From Sneathiellales bacterium (GTDB taxonomy: Bacteria > Pseudomonadota > Alphaproteobacteria > JANQFL01): DNA of 58,397 nucleotides. Made by a program: the position numbers and the translations under genes. Shown in pieces: positions 1 through 9,198 of the stretch (its first letter is position 1; the number at the start of each line of letters is the position of its first letter). The DNA is taken from the NCBI GenBank assembly GCA_028277845.1, contig JANQFL010000014.1, positions 1-58,397 of the forward strand, read 5' to 3'. The notes below the pieces were generated by a model, which worked only from the letters and a program-made list of their open reading frames with translations, did not search any database and was not told the DNA's origin.

Positions 1-443
1 CTCATGGTCTGCTGCAGCATGGCGATGTTCTGCCGGCCCATTTCCTCGAACGACTTGAACGGGTTCATGTCGCCGAAGGTTTCCTCCATATAGCGCCGCA
101 TCTGGTCCTGGTTGCGGGCGAACGCCTCCATGGACACTTCCAGATAGTCGGGCACAAGACCCTGCAGATTGTCGCCGTAGTAGCTGATCAGCTTGCGCAG
201 GAAACTGATGGGCAGCAGGTTCTGGCCCTTGCTTTCTTCCTCGAAGATGATTTGCGTCAGCACGGAACGGGTGATGTCCTCGCCCGTCTTGGCGTCGAAG
301 ACCACGAACTCGACGCCGTCCTTCACCATCTGGCACAGATGGTCGAGGGTGACGTAACTGGATGTCGCCGTATTGTAGAGCCGCCGGTTGGCGTACTTCT
401 TGATCGTGATCGGTTCGTTCTCGGTCTTGTCGTCTTCGGCCAC
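1..443 (-). CDS. phaR: Polyhydroxyalkanoate synthesis repressor PhaR (3' end outside window)
   Basis: This is the transcriptional regulator that senses polyhydroxybutyrate and represses phasin and its own expression. Reading the minus strand from a GTG at 443 gives VAEDDKTENEPITIKKYANR, then RLYNTATSSYVTL, the hallmark of the PHB/PHA DNA-binding domain. A PHB accumulation segment follows (FEEESKGQNLLP, LISYYGDNLQ). The gene runs off the left edge, so only about 147 N-terminal residues are visible, ending in the region rich in Met and Gln after the second domain. The GTG is preferred because GAGG lies six bases upstream and no ATG is in frame nearby. It is divergent from the phaC-like locus and close to phaA and phaB, the expected context. 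Identification is secure; the start codon is less so. Confidence 0.93.
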   Translation of the reverse strand, partial: MAEDDKTENEPITIKKYANRRLYNTATSSYVTLDHLCQMVKDGVEFVVFDAKTGEDITRSVLTQIIFEEESKGQNLLPISFLRKLISYYGDNLQGLVPDYLEVSMEAFARNQDQMRRYMEETFGDMNPFKSFEEMGRQNIAMLQQTM

Positions 444-524
444 GGAAACCTCATTGGAAACGGAACGCCGTCGGGGATGGCGGAAACGCAACGGTTCCGG
501 CAACGCCACAGGCCATTTCACCCA

Positions 525-567
525 TTATTGCTGCAGCGCGCAACCCCATTGTGCAGCGCGCCAATGA
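525..567. promoter_or_regulatory. Candidate PhaR operator: two TGCAGCGCGC repeats 20 bp apart
   Basis: The divergent region between phaR and the phaC-like locus holds TGCAGCGCGC at 532-541 and again at 552-561, a spacing of two helical turns. The first copy sits in TTGCTGCAGCGCGCAA, whose TTGC and GCAA ends are inverted. Characterised PhaR proteins bind TGC/GCA-rich sites, so autoregulation here is a reasonable inference. No binding evidence is available from sequence alone. Confidence 0.45.
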
Positions 568-638
568 TTGGCGGACCGGCGAATCCGGGCAATCGGCGCT
601 TGTTTGGCGATCGCCGGGGCTATGCCTATACTGGTGGA

Positions 639-1001
639 ATGAACGACAAAAACGAGCCCAACGAGGCGGAATCGGACAACGCGGCCGCGGCCGCCAGGCG
701 CTTTATCGATCTCTGGCAGGACCAGATCGGCGCCTTGGCGGACGACCAGTTTCTTTCGGAAGCCCTGGAAAGTATGCTGCGCTCGCTGTCCGGCAAGCGG
801 ATCGCAGGGCGCGACGGCGCGGAATCGAACAATGACGGCGACACAGACGGCAAAGACGCGGACGGCAACGGCAGAGGACGCGATCTGGCGCCAGGGGCCG
901 AGACCGCTGGCCCTGCACCTGGCCACGACATGGAGCTCGCTGATGAGCTCCGTCGCCGCATTGCCGAGTGCCAGAGCCGGATTGCTGCCCTGGAGTCCTG
1001 A
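639..1001 (+). CDS. Small acidic protein overlapping phaC, possible synthase partner
   Basis: This 120-residue reading frame starts at ATG 639 and overlaps the start of the phaC-like gene by 170 bases in another frame. The N-terminal half (ARRFIDLWQDQIGALADDQF, then LSEALESMLRSL) looks like an amphipathic helical region. The middle is a low-complexity Asp/Gly/Asn linker. The last 23 residues (ELADELRRRIAECQSRIAAL) form a short coiled coil. This layout recalls the small PhaE/PhaR subunits of class III and IV PHA synthases, which also end in a coiled coil, but no family signature is definite. Its place directly before and within a short PhaC-like gene supports a partner role by context. It could instead be an uncharacterised phasin-like protein. 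Confidence 0.6.
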   Translation: MNDKNEPNEAESDNAAAAARRFIDLWQDQIGALADDQFLSEALESMLRSLSGKRIAGRDGAESNNDGDTDGKDADGNGRGRDLAPGAETAGPAPGHDMELADELRRRIAECQSRIAALES

Positions 1002-2088
1002 CCTGACGTCCAAGGCCGTGGACCTGACGGCCGACCTGAATACCATCGATCCGGGGGCACTGGCGCAGGCCGTCTCGGCGGAAGCCCTGAACCGCTTGAC
1101 TGCCGTGCTCGGCGCCATCGACGTCTACCGCCGCCATCCCTACCGCCGCGACCTGGCCGACCCGCCCGTGCTGTGGTCGCAGGGCAGCACCCGGGTGCTG
1201 GATTTCGGCGGCGACAGCCCGGCCGCCCTGTTCGTGCCGTCGCTGGTCAACAGGGGATATGTACTGGACCTGTCCGAACAGCGCAGCCTCTGCCGCTGGC
1301 TGGCGCGCAACGGGGCGCGGCCGTTGCTGGTCGACTGGGGCGCGCCCGGCCCCGAGGAAACGGACTGGAGCCTGACCGACTATATTGCCGGCCGCCTGGA
1401 AGCCATCCTGGACGACGTGGCCGACCGGGCCGGCGGGCCGGTCGGGCTGGTGGGCTATTGCATGGGCGGGAACCTCGCCTTGGCGCTGGCGGCGCGGCGG
1501 CCCGAGAAAATCAACCGGCTCGCCCTGCTGGCCACGCCGTGGGATTTTCACGCCGGCAACGCGGCGCGGGCCCGCATGCTGGGCAATGCCAGCCGGACAT
1601 TGGAGCCGGTGATGCAGGCCATGGGCGAACTGCCGATCGATGTCCTGCAAACCTTTTTCCTGGCCCTCGACCCGGCCCTGACCGTGCGCAAGTTCCTGCG
1701 GTTTGCCCGGCTTGACCCGGAATCCGATCTGGCGCGGGACTTCGTGGCCCTGGAAGACTGGCTCAACGACGGGGTGCCGTTGACCGCGCCGGTGGCACGG
1801 GAATGTCTGGGCGAGTGGTATGGCGAAAACACGCCGGGCCGGGGCGAATGGCGCATCGCCGATGAACCGGTCAGGCCGCAATCCCTGACAGTCCCCACCC
1901 TGCTGGCCATTCCGTCGACCGACCGGATCGTGCCGCCCGAATCGGCCCGGGTCCTGGCCGATCTCATCCCCGAGGTCACCGTCCTGACCCCGCCGTCGGG
2001 CCATATCGGCATGGTCGTCAGCGCCCGCGCCGAGCGTGGACTGTGGCCGGAACTGCGTGATTGGCTGTGCACGAACGATAAAGTTTGA
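832..2088 (+). CDS. phaC: PhaC-like polyhydroxyalkanoate synthase / alpha-beta hydrolase
   Basis: Member of the PhaC family, which polymerises (R)-3-hydroxyacyl-CoA into polyester on granules. The 418 residues are much shorter than class I PhaC (about 590) and nearer to class III/IV. The lipase-like box is GYCMGG with the nucleophilic Cys in place of Ser. PLLVDWGAPGPEE precedes it, the second Asp lies near IPSTDRIVPPES, and the catalytic His is in PPSGHIGMV. The start at 832 keeps the N-terminal motif GPRPLALHLATTW that I recall from related alphaproteobacterial proteins; ATG 943 would lose it. The gene overlaps the small upstream ORF, which suggests translational coupling. It is followed by phaA and phaB. 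Polymerase activity is inferred from family; an ordinary hydrolase is possible. Confidence 0.82.
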   Translation: MTATQTAKTRTATAEDAIWRQGPRPLALHLATTWSSLMSSVAALPSARAGLLPWSPDLTSKAVDLTADLNTIDPGALAQAVSAEALNRLTAVLGAIDVYRRHPYRRDLADPPVLWSQGSTRVLDFGGDSPAALFVPSLVNRGYVLDLSEQRSLCRWLARNGARPLLVDWGAPGPEETDWSLTDYIAGRLEAILDDVADRAGGPVGLVGYCMGGNLALALAARRPEKINRLALLATPWDFHAGNAARARMLGNASRTLEPVMQAMGELPIDVLQTFFLALDPALTVRKFLRFARLDPESDLARDFVALEDWLNDGVPLTAPVARECLGEWYGENTPGRGEWRIADEPVRPQSLTVPTLLAIPSTDRIVPPESARVLADLIPEVTVLTPPSGHIGMVVSARAERGLWPELRDWLCTNDKV

Positions 2089-2217
2089 AAAAAACGCCCG
2101 CGCCGCCACGTAAATCCCGTATCGCCTGTTGTGTTCCCCGGCGATTCGATCAATAAACCGAAAGTTAGGGGTTCGCCCCTCTCCCGTTTCAAAACCAGGC
2201 GTCAAACAGGAGATTGA

Positions 2218-3396
<1,179 letters not shown>

Positions 3397-3468
3397 CCGG
3401 TTGGGCCGTCGCTGGTTTCTGATTGGGGGCGGCCCGATCACATTGTTGGGACTTGGGGGCCAAAAACT

Positions 3469-4191
3469 ATGTCACGCGTAGCAATCGTTACCGGAGGCAC
3501 GCGCGGTATCGGCGCGGCGATCTCCATCGCACTTAAGGAACAGGGACGTACGGTCGCCGCCAACTACGGCGGCAATGACGAAGCGGCCAACAAGTTCAAG
3601 GACGAAACCGGCATTGCCGTCTACAAGTGGGACGTCGGTGACTTTCAGGCCTGTCAGGACGGTATCGCCCGGGTCGAGGCCGACCTGGGGCCGGTGGACA
3701 TCGTCGTCAACAACGCCGGCGTCACCCGCGACGCCACCCTGCACCGCATGAAGCCGGAGCAATGGGACGATGTCATCCGCATCGACCTGACGTCGTGCTT
3801 CAACATGTGCCGCAATGTCATCGAGGGCATGCGCAGCCGGGGCTTCGGCCGCATCGTCAATATCTCCTCGATCAACGGCCAGAAAGGCCAGCTCGGCCAG
3901 ACCAACTACTCGGCCGCCAAGGCGGGCATGATCGGCTTCACCAAGGCGCTGGCCCAGGAAGGCGCGGCCAAGGGCATCACCGTCAACGCCGTGGCGCCGG
4001 GTTATATCGACACGGAAATGGTACAGGCGGTGCCGGAAGAAATCCGTAACAAGATCATCGCGACCATCCCGGTGGGACGGCTGGGCATGGCCGAGGAAAT
4101 CGCCGGCGCGGTCGCCTATCTTTCGGCGGACGAGGCCGGCTTCGTCACCGGATCGACCCTGACCATCAACGGCGGCCAATACATCGCCTAG
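3469..4191 (+). CDS. phaB: Acetoacetyl-CoA reductase
   Basis: NADPH-dependent short-chain dehydrogenase that makes (R)-3-hydroxybutyryl-CoA, the monomer for PhaC. The 240-residue protein opens with the nucleotide-binding motif VTGGTRGIG. NNAGVTRD follows, then the catalytic Ser of NISSINGQKGQLGQ and the YSAAK Tyr/Lys pair. GQLGQTNYSAAKAGM is typical of PhaB rather than FabG. GYIDTEMV and the TINGGQYIA end also fit. A strong terminator at 4236-4266 closes the phaAB unit. Confidence 0.96.
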   Translation: MSRVAIVTGGTRGIGAAISIALKEQGRTVAANYGGNDEAANKFKDETGIAVYKWDVGDFQACQDGIARVEADLGPVDIVVNNAGVTRDATLHRMKPEQWDDVIRIDLTSCFNMCRNVIEGMRSRGFGRIVNISSINGQKGQLGQTNYSAAKAGMIGFTKALAQEGAAKGITVNAVAPGYIDTEMVQAVPEEIRNKIIATIPVGRLGMAEEIAGAVAYLSADEAGFVTGSTLTINGGQYIA

Positions 4192-4235
4192 GCGTTCACG
4201 GCCGATATCAGGCTATACTGCGGTAACGCACAGAT

Positions 4236-4266
4236 GGCCCGCCCCTCCGGGCGGGCCTTTTCTTTT
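4236..4266 (+). terminator. Rho-independent terminator after phaB
   Basis: GGCCCGCC (4236-4243) pairs with GGCGGGCC (4250-4257), with an additional C-G pair closing the loop. TTTTCTTTT follows. It lies 45 bp after the phaB stop. Confidence 0.9.
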
Positions 4267-4295
4267 CGGATTCGCTTACTTTGGGAGATGACGGC

Positions 4296-4694
4296 ATGCC
4301 AACGGTCGAGATGGTGGAATACGAACAATCTGAGGGCCTGGTCCGCGAGGTCTACGACGACATCCTGGAGACCCGCAACATCACCTTCATTCCCAATTTC
4401 TGGAAGACGATCGCCAGTCACCCGCCGACATTGGCCCGCACCTGGAACAGCATCAAGGAGGTGATGGCGCCGGGCAAACTGGACGCGCTGACCAAGGAAC
4501 TGATCGCCATCGCCGTATCCGCCACCAACAATTGCGAGTACTGCATTTACTCCCACACCGCCGCCGCCCGCAAGCAGGGCATGGACGATGAAATGCTCGG
4601 TGAGCTGATGGCCGTGGTCGGCATGTTCAACGAAACCAACCGGCTGGCCAACGGCTATGACGTGGACGTCGACGACGTCTTCCGCCGCCACTGA
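4296..4694 (+). CDS. AhpD-like / carboxymuconolactone decarboxylase family protein
   Basis: A 132-residue all-helical protein with the redox motif CEYCIYSH, the CxxC...H centre of AhpD-type alkylhydroperoxidases. TKELIAIAVSATNNCEYCIY is the usual lead-in. Such proteins reduce peroxides through the Cys pair and typically form oligomers. ATG 4296 is chosen over the in-frame TTG at 4281 because GGGAGA lies eight bases upstream of the ATG. The gene follows the phaB terminator and precedes a hotdog thioesterase by 18 bp, probably in one transcript. The physiological substrate cannot be read from sequence. Confidence 0.85.
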   Translation: MPTVEMVEYEQSEGLVREVYDDILETRNITFIPNFWKTIASHPPTLARTWNSIKEVMAPGKLDALTKELIAIAVSATNNCEYCIYSHTAAARKQGMDDEMLGELMAVVGMFNETNRLANGYDVDVDDVFRRH

Positions 4695-4712
4695 TCGACC
4701 GGGACGCTGGAT

Positions 4713-5141
4713 ATGGCCGACATGACTTTGAGCGAGGCGCAAGATTTCCTCGCCGCCAACTTCGCCCCGTGGATCAACGAAATGGACCTGCGCTTCGAGG
4801 AGATCGCGGACGGACGCGTGCTCATGCGCATCCCCTTCAGCCCGCGCCTCAACCGGCTCGGCGACATCATGTGCGGCCAGGCCATGATGGCGGCGGCCGA
4901 CACCGCCATGGTGTTCGCCGCCATCAGCGCCATCGGCGGCTTCAGCGACATGGCGACCGTGTCGCAGAACACCAGTTTCTTCCGCGCCGCCGGCGGCGGC
5001 GACGTGATGTGTGATGTGCGCGTCGTCAAGAAAGGCCGCAGCCTGTTGTTCGGCGACGCCGTTTTATACGAGGACGGCAAACCGGACAAACCGATCGCCC
5101 AGGCCACCATGACCAATGCCCTCACCGCGCCGCGCACGTAG
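4713..5141 (+). CDS. PaaI-type hotdog thioesterase
   Basis: A 142-residue single hotdog domain of the PaaI acyl-CoA thioesterase type. Visible features are the HGG-loop equivalent RLGDIMCGQAMMAAADTAM, followed by MATVSQNTSFFRAA and the strand VRVVKKGRSLLFGDAVLYED. The usual HG before the helix is replaced by DIMCG, while the Asp of AAADTAM, which is catalytic in PaaI proteins, is kept. It probably hydrolyses an acyl- or aryl-CoA ester; the substrate is unknown. The 3' end overlaps the next gene by 26 bp. Confidence 0.85.
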   Translation: MADMTLSEAQDFLAANFAPWINEMDLRFEEIADGRVLMRIPFSPRLNRLGDIMCGQAMMAAADTAMVFAAISAIGGFSDMATVSQNTSFFRAAGGGDVMCDVRVVKKGRSLLFGDAVLYEDGKPDKPIAQATMTNALTAPRT

Positions 5142-5574
5142 ATCACACTCGGCCGCGGATCAGTTGGACCTGCCGGCCGATCCCGGCGCCTATGCGCTTG
5201 TCTTCGAACTATCCGCGCCTGTGCGCCTGGCCCTATCACGACTGGGCGACCCGACCCTGCCCGCAGGCTGTTATGCCTATGTCGGCAGCGCTTACGGCCC
5301 CGGCGGTTTGCGTGCCCGCGTCGGGCGTCACTTGCGGCGGGACAAGTCTAAACGGTGGCACGTCGACCATCTGACCACGGTATCGTCACCAGCCCTTGTT
5401 GCCCTTTTTCCCGGAGGTCACGAATGCGCGCTTGTCGACGCACTCTCGCGGTCCTGCGCGGTCCAATTTCCCCTGCCGGGTTTCGGGAGTTCGGATTGCC
5501 GGCGTTGTCCTTCTCACTTGGTCCGTGTTTCCGACCGGAAAACCTTGGAAAACGCGCTGAGTGCGATCATATGA
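5116..5574 (+). CDS. GIY-YIG nuclease-like protein (DUF123 type)
   Basis: A 152-residue protein of the DUF123 / GIY-YIG group. The motif PAGCYAYVGSAYGPGGLRAR gives the characteristic Tyr...YVGSA strand pair, and RVGRHLRRDKSKRWHVDHL supplies the conserved Arg/His/Trp segment. The C-terminal cysteines (SSDCRRCPSHLV) are typical of these proteins. Standalone DUF123 proteins are annotated as putative endonucleases; no specific substrate is established. The ATG overlaps the thioesterase end by 26 bp. The first 20 residues, rich in Arg and Ser, may be a translation artefact, so a later start is possible. Confidence 0.82.
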   Translation: MPSPRRARRSHSAADQLDLPADPGAYALVFELSAPVRLALSRLGDPTLPAGCYAYVGSAYGPGGLRARVGRHLRRDKSKRWHVDHLTTVSSPALVALFPGGHECALVDALSRSCAVQFPLPGFGSSDCRRCPSHLVRVSDRKTLENALSAII

Positions 5575-5615
5575 ACAGCTTGACCCAGACACGCCGATGC
5601 TGACACGGTATTTCC

Positions 5616-7493
5616 ATGGCTGAAGACGCTGAACCTTCGTCTCCCCTGATCGCCAAGCAAAACCGGCGGGTCGCCGTTCCCGGCCGGGGCACGGCCATCG
5701 TGCTGGCCCTGACGATCAGCGTCGGCGCCCTGGTGCTCGTCGCCGTACTTTCCGTTTTGGGCATTACGTTGCTGGTGGCCCAAAACAACACGCTGCAGTT
5801 GCTGGCGATCAACGGCCGGCTCTCCGTCGCTTCAATCGAACAGCGCATCGACGCTCTGTTGCGGCCGGCCGAGAACCAGTTGGCCTACATTGCCGACCGG
5901 ATGACGGCCCATCCCGGTCTCGAAGCGGATCTCACCCGCACCATCGACATCCTGACCGGCGCGCAATCCGCCACGCCGCAGATCGCGTCGGTCGCGTTCG
6001 TGAAGGCCGACGGCGAGATCACCGCCGTCGAACGGGACGAAGGCCTGATCTACCGCGATTTCCTCGCCCAGGACGAAATGATCCAGATGTTGCTGAAGGC
6101 GGCCAGGGCCAGCAAGGACCCGGCCTGGCGCCCCGTGATCTGGCGCTCGCCGTTCAACACGCCACTGCTGAACTATCATTACCCGGTGTATGGTCCTGGC
6201 GGGCTCGTCGGCGTCCTGGTCGCCTTGATTCCGGCTGAAGTGCTGTCGGACATGCTGGCGGCCAACGACGCCGCGCTGGCGTCGGCCGATCCGGACAGCG
6301 AGGACGTCGTTGCCAGCTCCTATATTCTGTCGGGGCAGTACACGGTGCTCGCGCACCCGGACATGAAACCGGAAAAACTGGGCCTGTCCGAAAGCAAGCC
6401 GCTGCCGGCGCTGGCCGAATTCCCGGACCCCATCATGCGCGGCATCTGGCGCGACCGGCGCGAGGAATCGCAGTTTTTCGACGATACCACCTCCAACCGG
6501 GGTCATATGACGCGGACGGACCGTGTGCGGTATCTGTTCGTCTACAACGAACTGCGGGGATACGGCGACGAACCGTGGACCGTCGGCATCTACATCCGCA
6601 TGCGGGACGCAGTCGCCGAAATGGTCAAACTGGCCGTCGCCGGCGCCGTCGGCCTGATCATTCTCGGCCTCGCCATCGCCACGACCATTTACATCGGCCG
6701 CAAGATCGCCCGGCCGGTGCAGCGCCTGGCGGTCGCCGCGGACCGGGTGCGCGACCTCAATCTTGCCGCCATTTCCGAACTGCCGGGCAGCCGCATCCGC
6801 GAACTGAACGACGCGGCAGCGGCCTTCAACGCCATGGTCAACGGCCTGCGCTGGTTCGAGACCTACGTGCCGCGTCCGCTGGTCCGCCGGCTGCTCGGGC
6901 ACGGCGCCGAAGCGACGGCGTCGGAGGAGCGCCAGGTCACGGTGATGTTCACCGACATCGCCGGTTTCACGCCGTTGTCCGAAGGCATGCCGGCCCAGGA
7001 GCTGGCGGCTTATCTCAATCACCATTTCTCCATCGTCACCGACTGCATCGACCAGCACGGCGGTACGGTCGACAAGTTCATGGGCGACGCCGTCATGGCG
7101 TTCTGGGGCGCACCCGACGAACAAACCGATCATGCCGACCGGGCCTGCCGGGCGGCGCTGGCCATTCGCGACGCCATCGTCGCCGACAACCCCGGTCTGG
7201 AGCGTCACGGCCAGCCGGTCATCCGCATGCGCGTCGGCATCCATACCGGCCCCGTGGTCGTCGGCAATATCGGCTCGCAGTCGCGTATCAACTACACCAT
7301 TGTCGGCGACACCGTGAATGTCGGCCAGCGCCTGGAAGCGCTGTGCAAGGAAATGGCCGGTCCGGACGACAGTTGCGCCATCCTGCTCAGCGGCGACACC
7401 CGCATGGCACTGGTCTCGGACCTCAGCCCGGATTATCTCGGCGAACGGGAGATCCGCGGCCGCGACGAACCGGTTTCCGTCTACAAGCTTTAG
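5616..7493 (+). CDS. Membrane-bound class III adenylate/guanylate cyclase
   Basis: Converts ATP (or GTP) to the cyclic nucleotide under control of an external signal. The 625-residue protein has a first membrane helix at about 25-52 (AIVLALTISVGALVLVAVLS). A large periplasmic sensor region follows, of Cache type to judge from FNTPLLNYHYPVYGPGGLVG. A second helix lies at about 335-360 (AVGLIILGLAIATTIYIG), then a HAMP segment (RKIARPVQRLAVAADRVRDL) and the catalytic domain from about 440. VMFTDIAGFTPLSE carries the first metal Asp, KFMGDAVMAFWGAPDE the second, and GDTVNVGQRLE the C-terminal signature. The stop codon TAG uses the first base of the mobile element at 7493. Before that insertion the gene would have ended in TAA two bases earlier in the same place. 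Confidence 0.92.
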   Translation: MAEDAEPSSPLIAKQNRRVAVPGRGTAIVLALTISVGALVLVAVLSVLGITLLVAQNNTLQLLAINGRLSVASIEQRIDALLRPAENQLAYIADRMTAHPGLEADLTRTIDILTGAQSATPQIASVAFVKADGEITAVERDEGLIYRDFLAQDEMIQMLLKAARASKDPAWRPVIWRSPFNTPLLNYHYPVYGPGGLVGVLVALIPAEVLSDMLAANDAALASADPDSEDVVASSYILSGQYTVLAHPDMKPEKLGLSESKPLPALAEFPDPIMRGIWRDRREESQFFDDTTSNRGHMTRTDRVRYLFVYNELRGYGDEPWTVGIYIRMRDAVAEMVKLAVAGAVGLIILGLAIATTIYIGRKIARPVQRLAVAADRVRDLNLAAISELPGSRIRELNDAAAAFNAMVNGLRWFETYVPRPLVRRLLGHGAEATASEERQVTVMFTDIAGFTPLSEGMPAQELAAYLNHHFSIVTDCIDQHGGTVDKFMGDAVMAFWGAPDEQTDHADRACRAALAIRDAIVADNPGLERHGQPVIRMRVGIHTGPVVVGNIGSQSRINYTIVGDTVNVGQRLEALCKEMAGPDDSCAILLSGDTRMALVSDLSPDYLGEREIRGRDEPVSVYKL

Positions 7494-7523
7494 AGCAGTT
7501 CCTCTTTAGATGGAAACATTCTG
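7491..7523 (+). repeat. Left terminal inverted repeat of mobile element copy A
   Basis: These 33 bases match the reverse complement of 7729-7761 at 27 positions. The outermost TA is the likely duplicated target. The TAG inside it is the stop codon of the cyclase gene. Confidence 0.85.
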
Positions 7524-7759
7524 ACGGAGCGTATTGGCGCCAAGGCCAAGGCTGGCGGCGACGGCCATACCGGGAGTATGGCCGAGACGGCAGCCGCCGG
7601 ATTTGGCGCCAATACGCCCGTCCCTCCGGGTTTCCGAGCGGCCGCCCCCCACGGCGTCAGACGGCTTGCGCGATGCCCGGCATCGCGCGGCCCCGTCTTC
7701 CTGGTGGATGACCAGGCCGCTCGAGAAACAGAATGGTTCCGTCTAAGGATGAAACGCTC
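7493..7759. mobile_element. 267-bp non-autonomous element (MITE), copy A
   Basis: A non-coding element bounded by GAGC...GCTC with 33-bp imperfect inverted repeats and a TA on each side. It contains three nested hairpin units: GCGTATTGGCGCCAA (7529-7543) against its complement at 7603-7617; CGGCCATAC (7562-7570) against 7576-7584; and GCGCGATGC (7668-7676) against 7680-7688. A second copy in opposite orientation begins at 58179. No transposase is present, so it would depend on one encoded elsewhere. The TA target and GAG terminus would suit IS630-type or IS5/IS427-type transposases. Removing the element plus one TA restores a clean junction between the two convergent genes. Confidence 0.85.
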
Positions 7760-7761
7760 TA
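7729..7761 (-). repeat. Right terminal inverted repeat of mobile element copy A
   Basis: Inverted partner of 7491-7523, with six mismatches over 33 bases. Its outer end supplies the TAG stop codon of the aldehyde dehydrogenase gene on the minus strand. Confidence 0.85.
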
Positions 7762-9183
7762 AGGCCGGTGCACCGTCTTGATTTCGAAAAAATCCTCGAG
7801 GCCGAACCGCCCACCTTCACGTCCGTTGCCCGATTGCTTGTAACCGCCAAACGGACTGCCATAGCGGTGCGGACCGCCATTGATGTGCACCATGCCCGCC
7901 CTTAACCGGGCCGCGACGCGTTCCGCCCGTTCTTCGTCGCTTGTCTGAACATAGGCCGCCAAGCCGTACGGGGTATCGTTGGCGATGGCAATGGCTTCGT
8001 CTTCCGTTTCGAACGGCATGATCGCCAGCACCGGGCCGAAGATTTCCTCGCGGGCGATGCGCATATCCGGAGCCACGTCGGCGAAGATGGTGGGCTTGAC
8101 GAAATAGCCGGTCTCATAGCCGTCCGGCTTGCCCGGGCCCCCGACCAGCAGGCGCGCGCCTTCGTCGACACCGGCCTCTATCAGGGCTTGAACCCGGTCG
8201 AACTGAATGTGGCTGACCAATGGGCCGATGTGGTCGCCCTCCCGGATCGGGTCTCCGACCGAGGCTTCCATCCCGGCCGCCTTGGCGATATCGAGGACTT
8301 TGTCGTAAACGGATCTCTGGACCAGCATCCGGGACGGTGCGTCACACGACTGGCCGGTATTGTTGAAGCATTCTGCGATACTTTCGCCAACCCGTGCTTC
8401 CAGATCGGCGTCTTCGAAGACGATGTTCGGCGATTTGCCGCCCAGCTCCAAGGTCACGCGTTTGACCGTATCGGCCGCATCCTTGCTGACGGCCGTCCCT
8501 GCCCGGGTCGATCCGGTAAACGACATCATGGCGACATCGGGATGACGTGACAACGCGGCGCCGGCCGTGGGGCCGTCTCCATTGACAAGATTGAACACTC
8601 CGGCCGGCAACCCGGCTTCGTCGATCATTTCGGCATACAACATCGCGCTGAGCGGTGTGAATTCGCTTGGCTTCAAGACACACGTGCATCCGGTCGCCAG
8701 CGCCGGCGCGACCTTCAGGACGATCTGATTGACCGGCCAGTTCCAAGGCGTGATCAATCCGCAGACGCCGATCGGCTCGCGCAGAACCACGTCGCCGTTG
8801 GTCAGCGTCTCGCGTACCGACAACTCCTTGAGCGCATCGACAAATCCCTGCAAATGCCCGACGCCAACATCGGCCTGCTGGTCGCGGCACATGGTCACCG
8901 GGGCGCCGAGCTCCATCGTGATGACATCAACCATCTCGTCATAGCGGCGTCTGTAAATGGCGAGCAGGGATTCCAGCAGTGCCAGGCGGTCCTCGACACT
9001 GGTGCGGCTAAAACTCTCGAAAGCCGCTGCCGCCGCCGCCACCGCCGCGTCGATATCCTCCCGGGATCCCATGGAGATGACGGCGACGGGTTCCTCAGTC
9101 GCCGGATTGATAACGTCGCGGTCGTTGGCCGCGCGCGGTGAACCCCACTTGCCGTCAATGTAGAACTGGCGTTTGTCGAGCAT
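7759..9183 (-). CDS. NAD(P)-dependent aldehyde dehydrogenase
   Basis: A 474-residue cytoplasmic aldehyde dehydrogenase oxidising an aldehyde to the acid. Cofactor and catalytic motifs are intact: ITPWNWPVNQI, FTGSTRAGTAV, the general-base Glu of TLELGGKSPNI, and the nucleophile Cys in NNTGQSCDAPSRM. EEIFGPVLAIMPF and SPFGGYKQSGNGRE complete the family pattern. It is the last gene of a minus-strand run with an MBL hydrolase, a polyamine-type ABC importer and an agmatinase-family enzyme. An amino- or guanidino-aldehyde substrate is therefore likely by context; this is inference. The stop codon lies inside the inserted mobile element. Confidence 0.92.
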   Translation of the reverse strand: MLDKRQFYIDGKWGSPRAANDRDVINPATEEPVAVISMGSREDIDAAVAAAAAAFESFSRTSVEDRLALLESLLAIYRRRYDEMVDVITMELGAPVTMCRDQQADVGVGHLQGFVDALKELSVRETLTNGDVVLREPIGVCGLITPWNWPVNQIVLKVAPALATGCTCVLKPSEFTPLSAMLYAEMIDEAGLPAGVFNLVNGDGPTAGAALSRHPDVAMMSFTGSTRAGTAVSKDAADTVKRVTLELGGKSPNIVFEDADLEARVGESIAECFNNTGQSCDAPSRMLVQRSVYDKVLDIAKAAGMEASVGDPIREGDHIGPLVSHIQFDRVQALIEAGVDEGARLLVGGPGKPDGYETGYFVKPTIFADVAPDMRIAREEIFGPVLAIMPFETEDEAIAIANDTPYGLAAYVQTSDEERAERVAARLRAGMVHINGGPHRYGSPFGGYKQSGNGREGGRFGLEDFFEIKTVHRP

Positions 9184-9198
9184 GATTCATCTGTCCCG

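Noticed and set aside
703-2205. 500-codon minus-strand open frame opposite the phaC-like gene
   Set aside because: It is antisense to a gene with clear motifs and has no recognisable protein pattern; high G+C makes such frames common.
7578-7781. Peptide frame inside the mobile element, also readable in copy B
   Set aside because: Its conservation follows from DNA identity of the two copies; it runs beyond the element end in both cases and resembles no family.
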